Translations under genes and position numbers: made by a program | Shown here: piece after piece, positions 8,160-16,926 of the stretch | Numbering within the stretch: the stretch's first letter is position 1 | Layout: each line of letters begins with the position of its first letter | From: Mesorhizobium sp. YC-39 | Lineage (GTDB): Bacteria; Pseudomonadota; Alphaproteobacteria; Rhizobiales; Rhizobiaceae | Length of the DNA stretch: 64,000 bases | Assembly (NCBI RefSeq): GCF_025753795.1 | Contig: NZ_JAOWPS010000007.1 | Span: 1 to 64,000, forward strand | Reading direction: 5' to 3' | The notes under the pieces: model-generated | Databases searched by the model: none | Told to the model about the DNA's origin: nothing | What the model saw: only the letters and a program-made list of their open reading frames with translations

Positions 8160-8963
8160 ATGTCGCGAGAAGTGGATCCCGCGCCGCCAGGTGGTTCCGT
8201 CGTGATTGTGACAGGGGGCGGCAGCGGAATCGGGGCCGCAGTCGCGGAACGGCTAATGGGAACCAGCAGGGTTGTCGTTTGTGACCGCTGCCAGGCCTCA
8301 CTCGATGTAGTGGCGGCGAAAACGAAAGCAGATACGGCTGTGATTGACGTCACTGACTACGGTGCAGCGCGGAAACTCGTCGCGGACGTGGTCGCTCGAT
8401 ATGGTCGACTGGACGGCCTGGTTCTGAATGCCGGCATAGTCGTCACCGCGCCGGTGGCCGACATGGCGATGGATGACTGGCACCGCCAGATCGACGTCAA
8501 CCTGACCGCGCCTTTCGTGATGGCGCAGGTGGCGCTACCGCATCTCATTGAGAGTCGAGGGGCTATCGTTGCGGTGAGTTCGGTCGGCGCTGTGCAGACT
8601 GGCCCGGGACTTGGGGCATATGCGGCGGCTAAGGCTGGAATTAGCCAGCTCATGAAGTGTATCGCCTACGAGAATGCCCGCTTCGGAGTAAGGGCAAATG
8701 CAGTGGCGCCGGGTTGGATCCGCACCGAGATGGGTGATGAGGAGATGAGGGCTCTTTCGATTGGTGATGGTCTGGAAGCTGCCTATCGCAAGGTCAGTGA
8801 ACATGTGCCGCAGCGAAGGGCGGGTACCGCAATGGAGGCGGCCGAAGTCATTGCTTTCCTGCTGTCGCCTGCCGCAGGCTTTGTCAACGGTGCGGAGTAT
8901 GCCGTGGATGGCGGGTCGCTGATCGCGAACTCAGGGATGACTTATTTCGACAGTCAGATGTGA
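8160..8963 (+). CDS. SDR family NAD(P)-dependent oxidoreductase
   Basis: This is a 267-residue classical short-chain dehydrogenase. The cofactor loop TGGGSGIG lies near residue 20, followed by NAG at the end of strand 4, a catalytic Ser in VSSVG and the active-site YAAAKAG. The C-terminal PGWIRTEM and NGAEYAVDGG segments are also typical. The ATG at 8160 is chosen because AAAGGAGG sits at 8144-8151; an upstream in-frame start at 8133 lacks such a site. It stands alone between two regulatory or relic regions, so its substrate cannot be inferred. Confidence 0.85.
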   Translation: MSREVDPAPPGGSVVIVTGGGSGIGAAVAERLMGTSRVVVCDRCQASLDVVAAKTKADTAVIDVTDYGAARKLVADVVARYGRLDGLVLNAGIVVTAPVADMAMDDWHRQIDVNLTAPFVMAQVALPHLIESRGAIVAVSSVGAVQTGPGLGAYAAAKAGISQLMKCIAYENARFGVRANAVAPGWIRTEMGDEEMRALSIGDGLEAAYRKVSEHVPQRRAGTAMEAAEVIAFLLSPAAGFVNGAEYAVDGGSLIANSGMTYFDSQM

Positions 8964-9389
8964 TACTTGCGGCACGCCAAGGCCCCGGCCGAGACGCCAT
9001 ATTCATTGGACGTGCGAATTCATCCGTACTGTTCATCACTCCGGGCTGATGCTCGACCCAGTAGCGCCCTCGCTCCGGCCAAAGCGTTCGGCAGCTTGTG
9101 TCGCCGGACACGCCGTCACGTCTACCGTCTGGCTATCGTCTTCCGATCGCTGACCATTAAGAAATGACGATCCGATCACCGATAATGAGGCCATCGAGAA
9201 CCCTAACCTTGCTCCAGTCAATCAGTCCGATGGTGACGATCCGATCGCCAATGTGACCCCGAGACAGAACGGGGGTGGACGCGATAGCCCGTCGTCGTCG
9301 GTGCGGGCTGCCCGATCGATGAGCGGGGCGGAGGCGACCATCCGGGTGGGTGTTGCGGACAGACCGTTGTAGTACATTGCGAGCAGCAT
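8964..9389. other. Gene-poor region
   Basis: Only short overlapping frames are present. A short near-repeat of TGACGATCCGATC occurs at 9165-9177 and 9233-9245. No gene is supported. Confidence 0.45.
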
Positions 9390-9511
9390 GCCCGCTGCTA
9401 CAAGTGTTCGAGCGCCAGCGCGATCCCTTGACCGACGCACGCACATTGTTGCGAGCGCGCCTGACGCTACGCTCCTTAAGTTCGAGCGCCGCGGGGCCCG
9501 GTGATACGCGC
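9390..9511 (-). pseudogene. C-terminal fragment of an acyl-CoA thiolase gene
   Basis: About 120 bases match, with substitutions and small indels, the last part of the intact thiolase gene at 15717-15842. The shared blocks include GCTACAA, the GTTC-AGCGC segment, CCTTGACC, CGACGCAC and the final GATNCGCGCGC. Only the region encoding the C-terminal end of the enzyme is present and the frame is broken. It is a decayed partial copy. Confidence 0.65.
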
Positions 9512-9570
9512 GCAAGGCCGGATGCGACACTTGCGCATTTTACCGCGTGATTGGATGCAGCATCCGCCAA

Positions 9571-9586
9571 TGTCGGACATGCGACA
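9571..9586 (+). promoter_or_regulatory. NifA upstream activator sequence, copy 1
   Basis: TGTCGGACATGCGACA fits the NifA site TGT-N10-ACA exactly. It lies about 45 bases before a sigma54 element. The same arrangement recurs at 12515. Confidence 0.7.
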
Positions 9587-9630
9587 CAGCTTCGTTCGAG
9601 CCGGCGTATTGTTTGAAGTGATTTCTCCTT

Positions 9631-9645
9631 TGGCACGGAATATGC
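9631..9645 (+). promoter_or_regulatory. Sigma54 (-24/-12) promoter, copy 1
   Basis: TGGCACGGAATATGC carries GG and GC at the required 10-base gap, one base away from the consensus TGGCACG-N4-TTGC. It lies downstream of the NifA site, so nitrogen-fixation-time expression is inferred. Confidence 0.7.
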
Positions 9646-9687
9646 GCGGTCATTCGCAAGCGTCGCGGACTGAGGAGAAATCATTCC

Positions 9688-9945
9688 ATGCTCCCCACAG
9701 CGCTGCCGGGCTGCCGGAAGGGTTGCCTCGAGCTTGGTGCGGCCGCTCGGAGGCAAGACAAGTTCCCGGCTCTGCTGCCGGCAGGCCCAACGACCCGGAC
9801 CTGTCGTCTGCCGGAAGTGTCTTACGCAGGGTGCGGAATTCGGTCTTCCGGGTCCGCTGCCTGCCTCGGCACACCGTCGCGCGATGGCATGCTCTGCCTC
9901 GGCCGCGTCCGCGTTTGGCTCTCCAAGATCAACTGGGCGCACTGA
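9688..9945 (+). CDS. Small frame behind NifA/sigma54 promoter copy 1, possibly a decayed cytochrome c copy
   Basis: An 85-residue frame with an AGGAG ribosome site ten bases upstream starts about 30 bases after the predicted sigma54 transcription start. The product (MLPTALPGCRKGC...) has several Cys and matches no family I know. In another phase the DNA near 9842-9865 resembles the heme-site region of the cytochrome gene at 12836-12865. With the duplicated promoter, that suggests a decayed paralogue rather than a new gene. Both readings are open. Confidence 0.3.
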   Translation: MLPTALPGCRKGCLELGAAARRQDKFPALLPAGPTTRTCRLPEVSYAGCGIRSSGSAACLGTPSRDGMLCLGRVRVWLSKINWAH

Positions 9946-10626
9946 TGTCGGCGATGGGGGCGTGCGACCTCACACCGCAAAACCCGAGTCGTCGAAACCT
10001 TTGCGCTGATTTTTCGACGGCGCTCCGTCCGGCGCTTCGCAGGGCAAGCGGCGTCCGTCAGGCCGGCCACACAGCCTGCTCTAGCGTAACCTACTGCTCC
10101 ACGCGATCGCCGCGTGAAAAGCCGGGGCGGGAGCCATGGCCTAAGATCAGTCCGAAAGGCAGACCGCGACCCGCTGCAGGAGACCGGCCGCACCAGTGCC
10201 AAACATGAGGCCAAGGATATAGAACCAGAGCTTAGAAGGCGTGTCCCGCTATTTCGCGTTAAGTTAAGGTGGCACGCCAGGAACGATAGAGATGCCCTCA
10301 CCAGGAAGACACACCACCGGCTGCCCCAGAACGAAGCGCCACCCGCCGCTCAAATGAGGACGCCCCAACCAGGCAACGATGTTGCGGATGGCAGCACCGA
10401 CGTCCCGCTCCATCAGGCCGCCGACAGGCCGCTCGACAGCCCGTAGTTTGTAATCTCTCTTCGTTCGCCGGCTAGTCATCGCCGCCGCCGTCGCGCTCGT
10501 TAGCCTCTCTGGTGACACCGGAACTTAAGGGTCATTGGCTGGAAAATATCCAACACATTCGTTCCACTCAATGTTTTGCAATAATCCCCATCATTGACTA
10601 CCACCCCGCAAACTCCCAGAAAACCG
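9946..10626. other. Relic-rich intergenic region
   Basis: There are several overlapping frames without recognisable motifs. The short segment AAGTTAAGGTG at 10260-10270 recurs at 12180-12190, suggesting ends of lost mobile elements. No gene can be supported. Confidence 0.4.
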
Positions 10627-11670
10627 ATGAGCGCACCATTGGCCAAGAGACCGACAATTTCAGATCTTGCAGAGGCTTCGGGGGTTAGCGTCGCAACCGT
10701 CGACCGCGTGCTGAACGGCAGGCTTCCAGTTCGGGAGGAGACCGCAAGACGGGTCAACCAGGCCGCAAGCGCTATCGGCTACCATGCCACCAGGCTGATC
10801 AAGCAGCGAATGCACCAAGAGCTCCCGGAATACAGGCTGGGTTTCCTTCTTCGGAAGCCCGGGCAGCATTTCTATCAGGAGTTTGCACGCGAACTGGAGC
10901 GTGCGGCTGCACAGGCGCTGCGGTTCCGATGTGTCCCGATTGTTGACTCCTGGGCGGGCCAGTCGCCGGAAGACATCGTCGGGCAGTTGAACCGCTTGGC
11001 GGGCAAAACGCACGCGGTTGCCCTTGTCAGCCCGGATCATCCGGCGGTCACCGACGCCGTTGAGGCGTTGAAGGCACACGGCATCCCCGTGTTCTCGCTG
11101 CTGTCTGATTTCGCCGCCGGCGTTCGCGAAGGCTACATCGGCCTCAACAATCGAAAAGCAGGGCGCACCGCTGCCTGGATGATTGCCAAATGCGCGAGAC
11201 GGCCGGGCAAGGTCGCGGTGTTCGTGAGCAGCCACCGCTTTCAGGGTGAGGAATTGCGCGAGATAGGCCTGCGTTCATATTTTCGTGAGAGGGCCCCAAG
11301 TTTCACCCTCTTGGAGCCGTTGGTCAATCTCGAAACAAGCGAATTGAATTATCAGGCCATGACGGACCTGCTCAACACGAACCCCGACCTTGTCGGATGT
11401 CACATTGTAGGTGGCGCCATCGAAGGAGCCATCGCCGCAGTGAGGGCGATCAAGCCGGTGGATCCGCCGATTGTCGTCTGCGATCAAATCACACCAGAAT
11501 CGCGCGTTGCACTGGCGGATAACATCGCCACCATGGTGATCGCGACACCTCTGGAAAGGCTGTGCCGAGAGCTGGTTGATCTCATGGCGATTGCGATCAA
11601 AGACGGACCAGCCAACGCACCCGGACAGACGTTCCTGCCTTTCGATATCTACCTGCCTGAAAACATTTGA
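10627..11670 (+). CDS. LacI family transcriptional regulator
   Basis: This 347-residue regulator has an N-terminal LacI helix-turn-helix (PTISDLAEASGVSVATVDRV) followed by the hinge helix and a periplasmic-binding-protein-like sugar domain (residues about 70-345). ATVDRVLNGR and the QAASAIGYHATRLI hinge are typical of the subgroup that senses sugars or cyclitols together with ABC transporters. The ATG at 10627 is preferred over a TTG at 10594 because the helix-turn-helix starts close to it. No sugar operon is adjacent; it may be stranded from its target by rearrangement. Confidence 0.85.
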   Translation: MSAPLAKRPTISDLAEASGVSVATVDRVLNGRLPVREETARRVNQAASAIGYHATRLIKQRMHQELPEYRLGFLLRKPGQHFYQEFARELERAAAQALRFRCVPIVDSWAGQSPEDIVGQLNRLAGKTHAVALVSPDHPAVTDAVEALKAHGIPVFSLLSDFAAGVREGYIGLNNRKAGRTAAWMIAKCARRPGKVAVFVSSHRFQGEELREIGLRSYFRERAPSFTLLEPLVNLETSELNYQAMTDLLNTNPDLVGCHIVGGAIEGAIAAVRAIKPVDPPIVVCDQITPESRVALADNIATMVIATPLERLCRELVDLMAIAIKDGPANAPGQTFLPFDIYLPENI

Positions 11671-12514
11671 CTGAGCTTCACGACAGAAGAAATGATGGGG
11701 TGCTCCACGTCATTGCAATTGACTCTTCCATGCGGGCGGCATTGGAACGGCGTGCACGATTTAGAGCGCATGAGCGCAAAAGGCATACTTGTCGCGTGGC
11801 AGATAGGATCGTTGCTGTCTTCCCGCCATCGAAAGTGCCATGAGATGTGCTCGATGAGCCACGACGCGGCAGGACGGCGAAAATGAACGAATGATCGGGG
11901 TGAACTTGGCAAAGCGGGCTTTCATGGGACCTGCAAATCGCGTGAGTTTCTGTTTCACCGGAGGAAATACTGGCTGAAGAAGGCGGGGGGTCCATCAGCC
12001 GTTCCCAACCGGACATGCCGAGCCGTTAACAGCTCGGTGTGAAGCTCTGTGACAACCTAGCCGCCGATACCCGGTACGCCGACCCGCGAGGCAAGGCGGA
12101 ATCTGCCAGCACGAAGGCCGAGAGGAGCAAGGGATGAGCGGGTATAACCAACGTAGGTGACTTCCGATATCCCGAGTTCAAGTTAAGGTGACATCGGCGG
12201 GCGCGCCGCACCTTTGGGGACAGGATTTTCCGGAGGCCGAGACGTGGAAAGCGACCATCGAAAAGCTGGATGAAATCGACGGTCTGTAAAGGGATCCTCG
12301 CTTTTCTGCGCCAGTTGAAAACAAGGTCGGCAGGATTTACGGGCCACGGGTGCGGCGCCAGCCGCACCCTCACCCCTTCTACTCCTAGCCGAGCCAACGG
12401 GAGGAAGGTTCGCGACGGCCTCTGATGCAGCCGAGTGAGATACCGGCATTCGTCGACGCGCTGATCGAGGCCGGATGCGACATTTGCGCGTGATTGGATG
12501 ACAGCATCTACCGA
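11671..12514. other. 840-base relic region before the NifA site
   Basis: Short frames on both strands overlap without conserved motifs. The last 50 bases (from about 12468) are similar to 9516-9565 and mark the left limit of the duplicated promoter module. Confidence 0.4.
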
Positions 12515-12530
12515 TGTCGGATATGCGACA
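12515..12530 (+). promoter_or_regulatory. NifA upstream activator sequence, copy 2
   Basis: TGTCGGATATGCGACA is a TGT-N10-ACA site differing from copy 1 by one base. It lies 43 bases before the sigma54 element that serves the cytochrome c gene. Confidence 0.75.
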
Positions 12531-12572
12531 CAGCTGCGTCCGAGCTATATTGTTCCGAAACGATTTCTCATT

Positions 12573-12587
12573 TGGCACGGCGGATGC
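12573..12587 (+). promoter_or_regulatory. Sigma54 promoter of the cytochrome c gene
   Basis: TGGCACGGCGGATGC has the -24 GG and -12 GC elements at correct spacing. The predicted start near 12599 leaves a leader of about 150 bases before the cytochrome start codon. Confidence 0.7.
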
Positions 12588-12748
12588 GTGGTGATTCGCA
12601 AACGCGTGTTACGCAAGCTCTTTGAAATAGCGCGTCGAAAATGGGTTGACGTTACTATCGCCAATCTCGCCGCCTCACCTGCAACGGAACAATCCTCGTT
12701 GCGTCCCAAATCAGCCATAGCAACAAAACCAATCGGAGAGTTTCCCGC

Positions 12749-13126
12749 GTGAAATGCTTGCTTGTCAGTGCCGCAATTGGTCTGGCGCTAACGTCATCGG
12801 TCACCCGAGCCCAGGATATCGAGGCCGGGAAAGCCGTCTTCAGAAAGTGCGCTGCCTGTCATAACGCCGAAACTGATGCGAACAAGATCGGCCCCACATT
12901 GAAGGGCGTCGTTGGCCGGAAAGCCGGGACCGCGCCCGGTTATGTCTATTCATCAGCGATGAAGGGTGCAGGTGCCGCGGGCTTGGTCTGGGTCGAGACG
13001 AATCTCGCGGAATACCTAAAAAACCCCAAGAAGAAAGTGCCGGCCAACAAGATGGGATTTCCGGGCCTCAAGAACCCTGACGACATCAAAAATGTCATCG
13101 CCTATCTCAAGAGTGTGTCAGGCTAG
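12749..13126 (+). CDS. Class I cytochrome c, probably NifA-controlled
   Basis: This 125-residue periplasmic electron carrier has a signal peptide at residues 1-21 (cleavage after TRA), the heme-binding CAACH at 34-38, and a distal Met in the NKMGFPG segment near residue 103. It ends in the helix DIKNVIAYLKSV, as in cytochrome c2/c552 proteins. The start is a GTG at 12749 with GGAGAG upstream. The NifA site and sigma54 promoter 160-235 bases upstream suggest expression in nitrogen-fixing bacteroids, where it could feed a high-affinity oxidase. Confidence 0.88.
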   Translation: MKCLLVSAAIGLALTSSVTRAQDIEAGKAVFRKCAACHNAETDANKIGPTLKGVVGRKAGTAPGYVYSSAMKGAGAAGLVWVETNLAEYLKNPKKKVPANKMGFPGLKNPDDIKNVIAYLKSVSG

Positions 13127-13304
13127 AGAAACCTTAGGACGTTGGCTTTCGAGTTTCGCGCCGCGAAGCCCGTTTTGAAAAGCTGACTGTTCTTCCAGGC
13201 AGGGTGGCGAATCTAACCCGTAACCGCCGTTGCGACGTTTGCGTCCTTTGTCCCTTTCACTAAGGCAATATCCTCATCCCACAGGTTCCTTAAAGCTCTC
13301 AGCA

Positions 13305-14624
13305 TCAGGTCGCTTCACCCTCTTCAACGAGGAAGCGTGCGCGGTGCCTAAGCGCGGCCGTAACAGAATCCACGAGCGCTGGCGGAAATCCCCGAGGGAG
13401 GGATTCTGCTAAGGCAGCTATCCTGAGTTCGACGCCGATGGCGAGGTCCTCAAATAGCGCTTTCATCATCGGCTTGCCGATGCCTGCAAGGTCAGCTGTC
13501 TGCATGAAATGGCGGGGCATGATGTCCTGGATGGCATAATGCCGGCTCTTGCCGATAGACATGGCCAGCTTGAATTTCTTGCGCGAGACTTCACCGGTGT
13601 CGAGGCTGGGCTGCGCGGTGAGCACATCGTAAAGGGGCGTCAGCCGGTAACGCCCGCCTGGCGTCAGGAAGATGCTGAAGTTCTTGGCGTGACCGTCTGT
13701 TGCGCCAATCAGCCAGAATATGATGTTTGCCCGCATGAAGGTCATTATGTCTTCGTTAGGCGTGTCGCTGCCTTTCAGCAGGTCGACAATCGCGCGCAGG
13801 CCGGGACCGCCACCCGTCTGGTATTTCCTTGTCGGGGGTATGGACAGAGCTTGGCAGCAATCCTCCTGCGGCAGGCGCAGAAGGCGGCCATCGCGAGCCC
13901 ACAGGCGGTCGAAGCGTTCGACGATCAGCGTTCGCCGCTCTCCGAAATCGGCGATCTCCGACTTTGCCGCAGGGATGCCAAACGCCTCGAGCAGCTTGAG
14001 GCACAGATATTCGTTCTCGACGCTGTTCGTAAGATCGATGCCGTTGGGCAGCCGGCCGATCTGTGGCTTCAGGATGTGTGTGGTCGCGGAAGTTCCAATC
14101 GGCTTGAACCAGTGGCCGTCCTTGCGCAGCAGTGCGGTCTTTTCTTGCGCGCCGGCGATGGAGATACGGAAGTCCTCATCTTCGCCGAGACCGAGAGGGG
14201 CCGCTGCAAGGTTGTTGATCATCTCCGCCACGTCATCGTCGCTGATACGTTTGCCATCGCTGAGGCCAACGGGGCCGGGATCGATGCCGTCGGACAGGAA
14301 TTGTAGGGCGCCGACGCAGTCATGGCCGAGGACAGACAGCATACTGTAGGCGTCCGTGCCGTCGGCATTGACGCGTTCGGCGATGCGCCTGCGGATGGCA
14401 TCGTTGTCAGGGAGCAGGTTGTCGAAGACGTTGATGACGGGCGCGCCTATATAGCGATCTTCGCGCAGCGGGAGCGAGAGCGAGACGGGGAAGGTGCTCC
14501 GCCAGTCCAGCCACTGACGGGCGTACTGGAAGTCGATGGCTCCCGTCGATTCCCGGCGCAGCACGCCGACAAGCCGCCCGTTCAGGAAGACATTGAGCGG
14601 GACATGGGCCGGGCGCCGCGCCAC
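13305..14624 (-). CDS. hipA: HipA toxin, Ser/Thr kinase
   Basis: At 439 residues it matches full-length E. coli HipA. HipA kinases phosphorylate glutamyl-tRNA synthetase and induce growth arrest; the target of this homologue is inferred. Visible features are the N-terminal subdomain (LNGRLVGVLRRE), the Ser-containing P-loop region SIAGAQEKTAL, the catalytic TDGHAKNFSIFL and the metal-site segment YRLTPLYDVLTAQP. It starts with a GTG overlapping the hipB stop by one base (TAGTG), so translation is coupled. No damaging change is seen, so the module looks active. Confidence 0.9.
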   Translation of the reverse strand: MARRPAHVPLNVFLNGRLVGVLRRESTGAIDFQYARQWLDWRSTFPVSLSLPLREDRYIGAPVINVFDNLLPDNDAIRRRIAERVNADGTDAYSMLSVLGHDCVGALQFLSDGIDPGPVGLSDGKRISDDDVAEMINNLAAAPLGLGEDEDFRISIAGAQEKTALLRKDGHWFKPIGTSATTHILKPQIGRLPNGIDLTNSVENEYLCLKLLEAFGIPAAKSEIADFGERRTLIVERFDRLWARDGRLLRLPQEDCCQALSIPPTRKYQTGGGPGLRAIVDLLKGSDTPNEDIMTFMRANIIFWLIGATDGHAKNFSIFLTPGGRYRLTPLYDVLTAQPSLDTGEVSRKKFKLAMSIGKSRHYAIQDIMPRHFMQTADLAGIGKPMMKALFEDLAIGVELRIAALAESLPRGFPPALVDSVTAALRHRARFLVEEGEAT

Positions 14625-14878
14625 TAGAACAGATTCTCGATGTCGGTTGCGCTGCCTTTGCTGCGCGACCTCACGACGAGTTCAAGGCCAAGGGCGGAAA
14701 GTGCGGCCATCAGTGTGTGCAGTTGAACCGCAGGTTCCCCGGCTTCAAGCCGGGATACCGTGCCCTGGCGCAGATGGATATGACTGCCCAGCGCCGCTTG
14801 CGTGAGGCCGGCCTGCCTGCGGGCTCGGCGAAGGATGGCACCGAGTTGCTTTTCGTTGCGAGCGATCTGGTCGGTCAT
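14624..14878 (-). CDS. hipB: HipB antitoxin, XRE-type repressor
   Basis: This 84-residue protein has an XRE helix-turn-helix (AGLTQAALGSHIHLRQGTVS) at residues about 24-43 and a C-terminal strand (LGLELVVRSR) as in HipB dimers. It binds HipA and represses its own operon. The ATG at 14878 is chosen because the longer frame (to 15118) would run through the operator array at 14899-14997. It ends by overlapping hipA. Confidence 0.88.
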   Translation of the reverse strand: MTDQIARNEKQLGAILRRARRQAGLTQAALGSHIHLRQGTVSRLEAGEPAVQLHTLMAALSALGLELVVRSRSKGSATDIENLF

Positions 14879-14898
14879 GACGCGTCTCCAGAGGTTGA

Positions 14899-14997
14899 TA
14901 TACGCGAGTTGGTATATTTCGTCAATATACGGGTTCGCGTATATCGCGAATCTATACGCGAAGTGGTATAAAAAGATCATATACGTAATCGCGTATG
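14899..14997. promoter_or_regulatory. Four-site HipB operator array
   Basis: Four palindromes of the form TATAC-N8-GTATA occur at 14899-14916, 14926-14943, 14953-14970 and 14980-14997; the last ends GTATG. Their centres are exactly 27 bases apart. E. coli HipB binds TATCC-N8-GGATA, the same architecture, so these are very probably HipB operators covering the hipBA promoter. Confidence 0.85.
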
Positions 14998-15009
14998 TGG
15001 CGCGAGCGT

Positions 15010-15118
15010 TAGTGTCGTCGTAGCCTGCGCCCAGCGTGGAAGTGACAGGATGGCCGGCTCCGAAAGCAGCGGCCACGCCCCCGATCAGGCCACGGCGCGT
15101 GATTGAAGCTGCAATCAC
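15010..15118 (-). pseudogene. Truncated Tat signal peptide remnant
   Basis: A GTG with GGGAGG upstream opens a frame reading SITRRGLIGGVAAAFGAG, a twin-arginine export signal. It runs without a mature domain into the hipBA operators. It is the N-terminal stub of a lost exported enzyme or binding protein. Confidence 0.5.
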
Positions 15119-15200
15119 GCTGATATTCCTCCCTGAGCTCTGTGCGATGCCGCGCTGGCCGCTTCATGTTATGGGAGGGTCGTTCGGTGGCCACATTTCC

Positions 15201-15500
15201 TCATTTCAACCAGTCGCGGACCCTGTTCACCATAGCGGATGTCGAGATGCCGTAACGGTCGTGAAGCGTCGGCAGGGCGCCGGCGTCGAGGAAGGCGTCC
15301 GGCAGGCCGATGTGGCGGAAGGCCGGCGTCACGCCGTTGCGCAGCAGCACCGAGCCGACCGCTTCGCCGAGGCCACCGATGACCGAATGGTTCTCGGCGA
15401 CGACGACGAGGCGACCCGGCACCCTGGCCGCCTCGACGATGGTTTCGACATCCAGCGGCTTTCGGGGCTGGATAGCCGGCACTGGCAAGACCCGAGCGGT
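15201..15500 (-). pseudogene. Transketolase C-terminal domain fragment
   Basis: The frame reads PLDVETIVEAARVPGRLVVV, then AENHSVIGGLGEAV, and ends TSAMVNRVRDWLK. This is the third (C-terminal) domain of transketolase-like proteins. The thiamine diphosphate and pyrimidine-binding domains are missing and no start fits, so it is a relic about 90 residues long. Confidence 0.75.
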
Positions 15501-15723
15501 AGGAGGCCCGTATGCATCTCTTGACCAAAGACCAGCGGGAGAAGCCGCTGCATTCGGCACCGCCTGACTTGAAAAGGCCGTCGCAAAGGGCTGATGCTCC
15601 TACGCGCGCCTTCTTCCTTTCCTTCATCTGCGCGCTTGGCAGTCCCTCTGTCCACCTTATACGGACGCCGGGCCTCAAGCACTCCGGCACGTTGTCGGAG
15701 CCAAACGAGCGGCCAGCCCGCTG

Positions 15724-16926
15724 CTACAAACGTTCCAGCGCTAACGCGATTCCTTGACCTACGCCGACGCACATGGTCGCGAGCGCGCGCTTGGCGCCGC
15801 GCTCCCGCAGTTCGAGTGCGGCGGTCCCGGTGATGCGCGCGCCTGACATTCCAAGCGGATGCCCCAGGGCGATCGCTCCACCGTTCGGATTGACGCGGGA
15901 CGAGTCACCAAGGCCGAGTTCGCGCAACACTGCAATCGCCTGTGAGGCGAAAGCCTCGTTGAGCTCGATCACATCGAAATCAGTCGGATCGAGGCCGAGC
16001 CGTGCGCAAAGTCTGCGCGTCGCTGGCACAGGCCCCATGCCCATGACGCGTGGCTCGACGCCGGCGGTTGCGGCACCCAACACGCGGGCGATCGGCGTCA
16101 GGTCATGCCTTTTCGCCGCCGCTTCCGAAGCGACGATCAGGGCGGCCGCGCCGTCGTTAACGCCGGAGGCGTTGCCGGCCGTGACCGTGCCGCCCTGACG
16201 GAACGGTGCCGGCAGCTTCGCCAGCGCTTCGACAGTCGAGCTGGCGCGTGGGTGCTCGTCTCGCTCAACAACCAGGGGATCGCCCCTGCGCTGCGGGATC
16301 GTCACAGCCACGATTTCCTTAGCCAGCCGGCCGTTGTCCTGAGCCATGACGGCCCTTGCCTGGCTGCGTGCGGCAAAGGCGTCCTGGTCTTGCCGGGAGA
16401 CCTTGAAGTCTTCGGCGACGTTTTCGGCCGTCTCCGGCATGGATTCGATCCCGTATTGTTTTTCCATAAGGGGGTTTGCGAAACGCCACCCGATGGTGGT
16501 GTCGTAAATCTCGGCCTTGCGTGAGAAGGCGGCATCGGCTTTCGGCATAACGAAGGGCGCGCGGCTCATCGATTCCACCCCGCCGGCGATCATCAGTTGC
16601 GCCTCGCCGGCCTTGATTGCGCGGGCGGCGGCGATGACGGCATCCATACCCGAACCGCACAGCCGGTTGATGGTGCTCCCGGACACCTTGACAGGAAGTC
16701 CGGCCAGAAGCAGCGCCATGCGCGCGACGTTGCGGTTGTCCTCGCCCGCCTGGTTGGCGCAGCCGTAGATCACGTCGTCGATCTCAGCCCAGTCCATCGA
16801 GGCATTGCGCCGTATCAGCGCCTTCAGCGGAACCGCGGCAAGATCGTCCGCGCGCACTGCCGACAAGATACCACCAAACCGGCCGATCGGCGTGCGGACA
16901 TAGTCGCAGATGAAGGCTTCAGGCAT
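15724..16926 (-). CDS. 3-oxoadipyl-CoA/acetyl-CoA C-acyltransferase (thiolase)
   Basis: This 400-residue thiolase resembles PcaF/PaaJ. The nucleophile Cys is in INRLCGSGMDAV (residue about 90), the catalytic His is in GGAIALGHPLGMSGAR, NEAF is present, and the second Cys is in TMCVGVGQG. It should cleave the beta-ketoacyl-CoA end product of the upstream pathway to acetyl-CoA and a shorter acyl-CoA. The start ATG at 16926 overlaps the upstream gene by 8 bases (ATGCCTGA). It is last in the minus-strand operon. A decayed copy of its 3' end lies at 9390-9511. Confidence 0.9.
   Translation of the reverse strand: MPEAFICDYVRTPIGRFGGILSAVRADDLAAVPLKALIRRNASMDWAEIDDVIYGCANQAGEDNRNVARMALLLAGLPVKVSGSTINRLCGSGMDAVIAAARAIKAGEAQLMIAGGVESMSRAPFVMPKADAAFSRKAEIYDTTIGWRFANPLMEKQYGIESMPETAENVAEDFKVSRQDQDAFAARSQARAVMAQDNGRLAKEIVAVTIPQRRGDPLVVERDEHPRASSTVEALAKLPAPFRQGGTVTAGNASGVNDGAAALIVASEAAAKRHDLTPIARVLGAATAGVEPRVMGMGPVPATRRLCARLGLDPTDFDVIELNEAFASQAIAVLRELGLGDSSRVNPNGGAIALGHPLGMSGARITGTAALELRERGAKRALATMCVGVGQGIALALERL

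Noticed and set aside
10248..12190. AAGTTAAGGTG recurring at 10260 and 12180 as ends of an insertion sequence
   Set aside because: The match is only 11 bases, the copies are in direct orientation with different flanks, and no transposase lies between; kept only as a remark.
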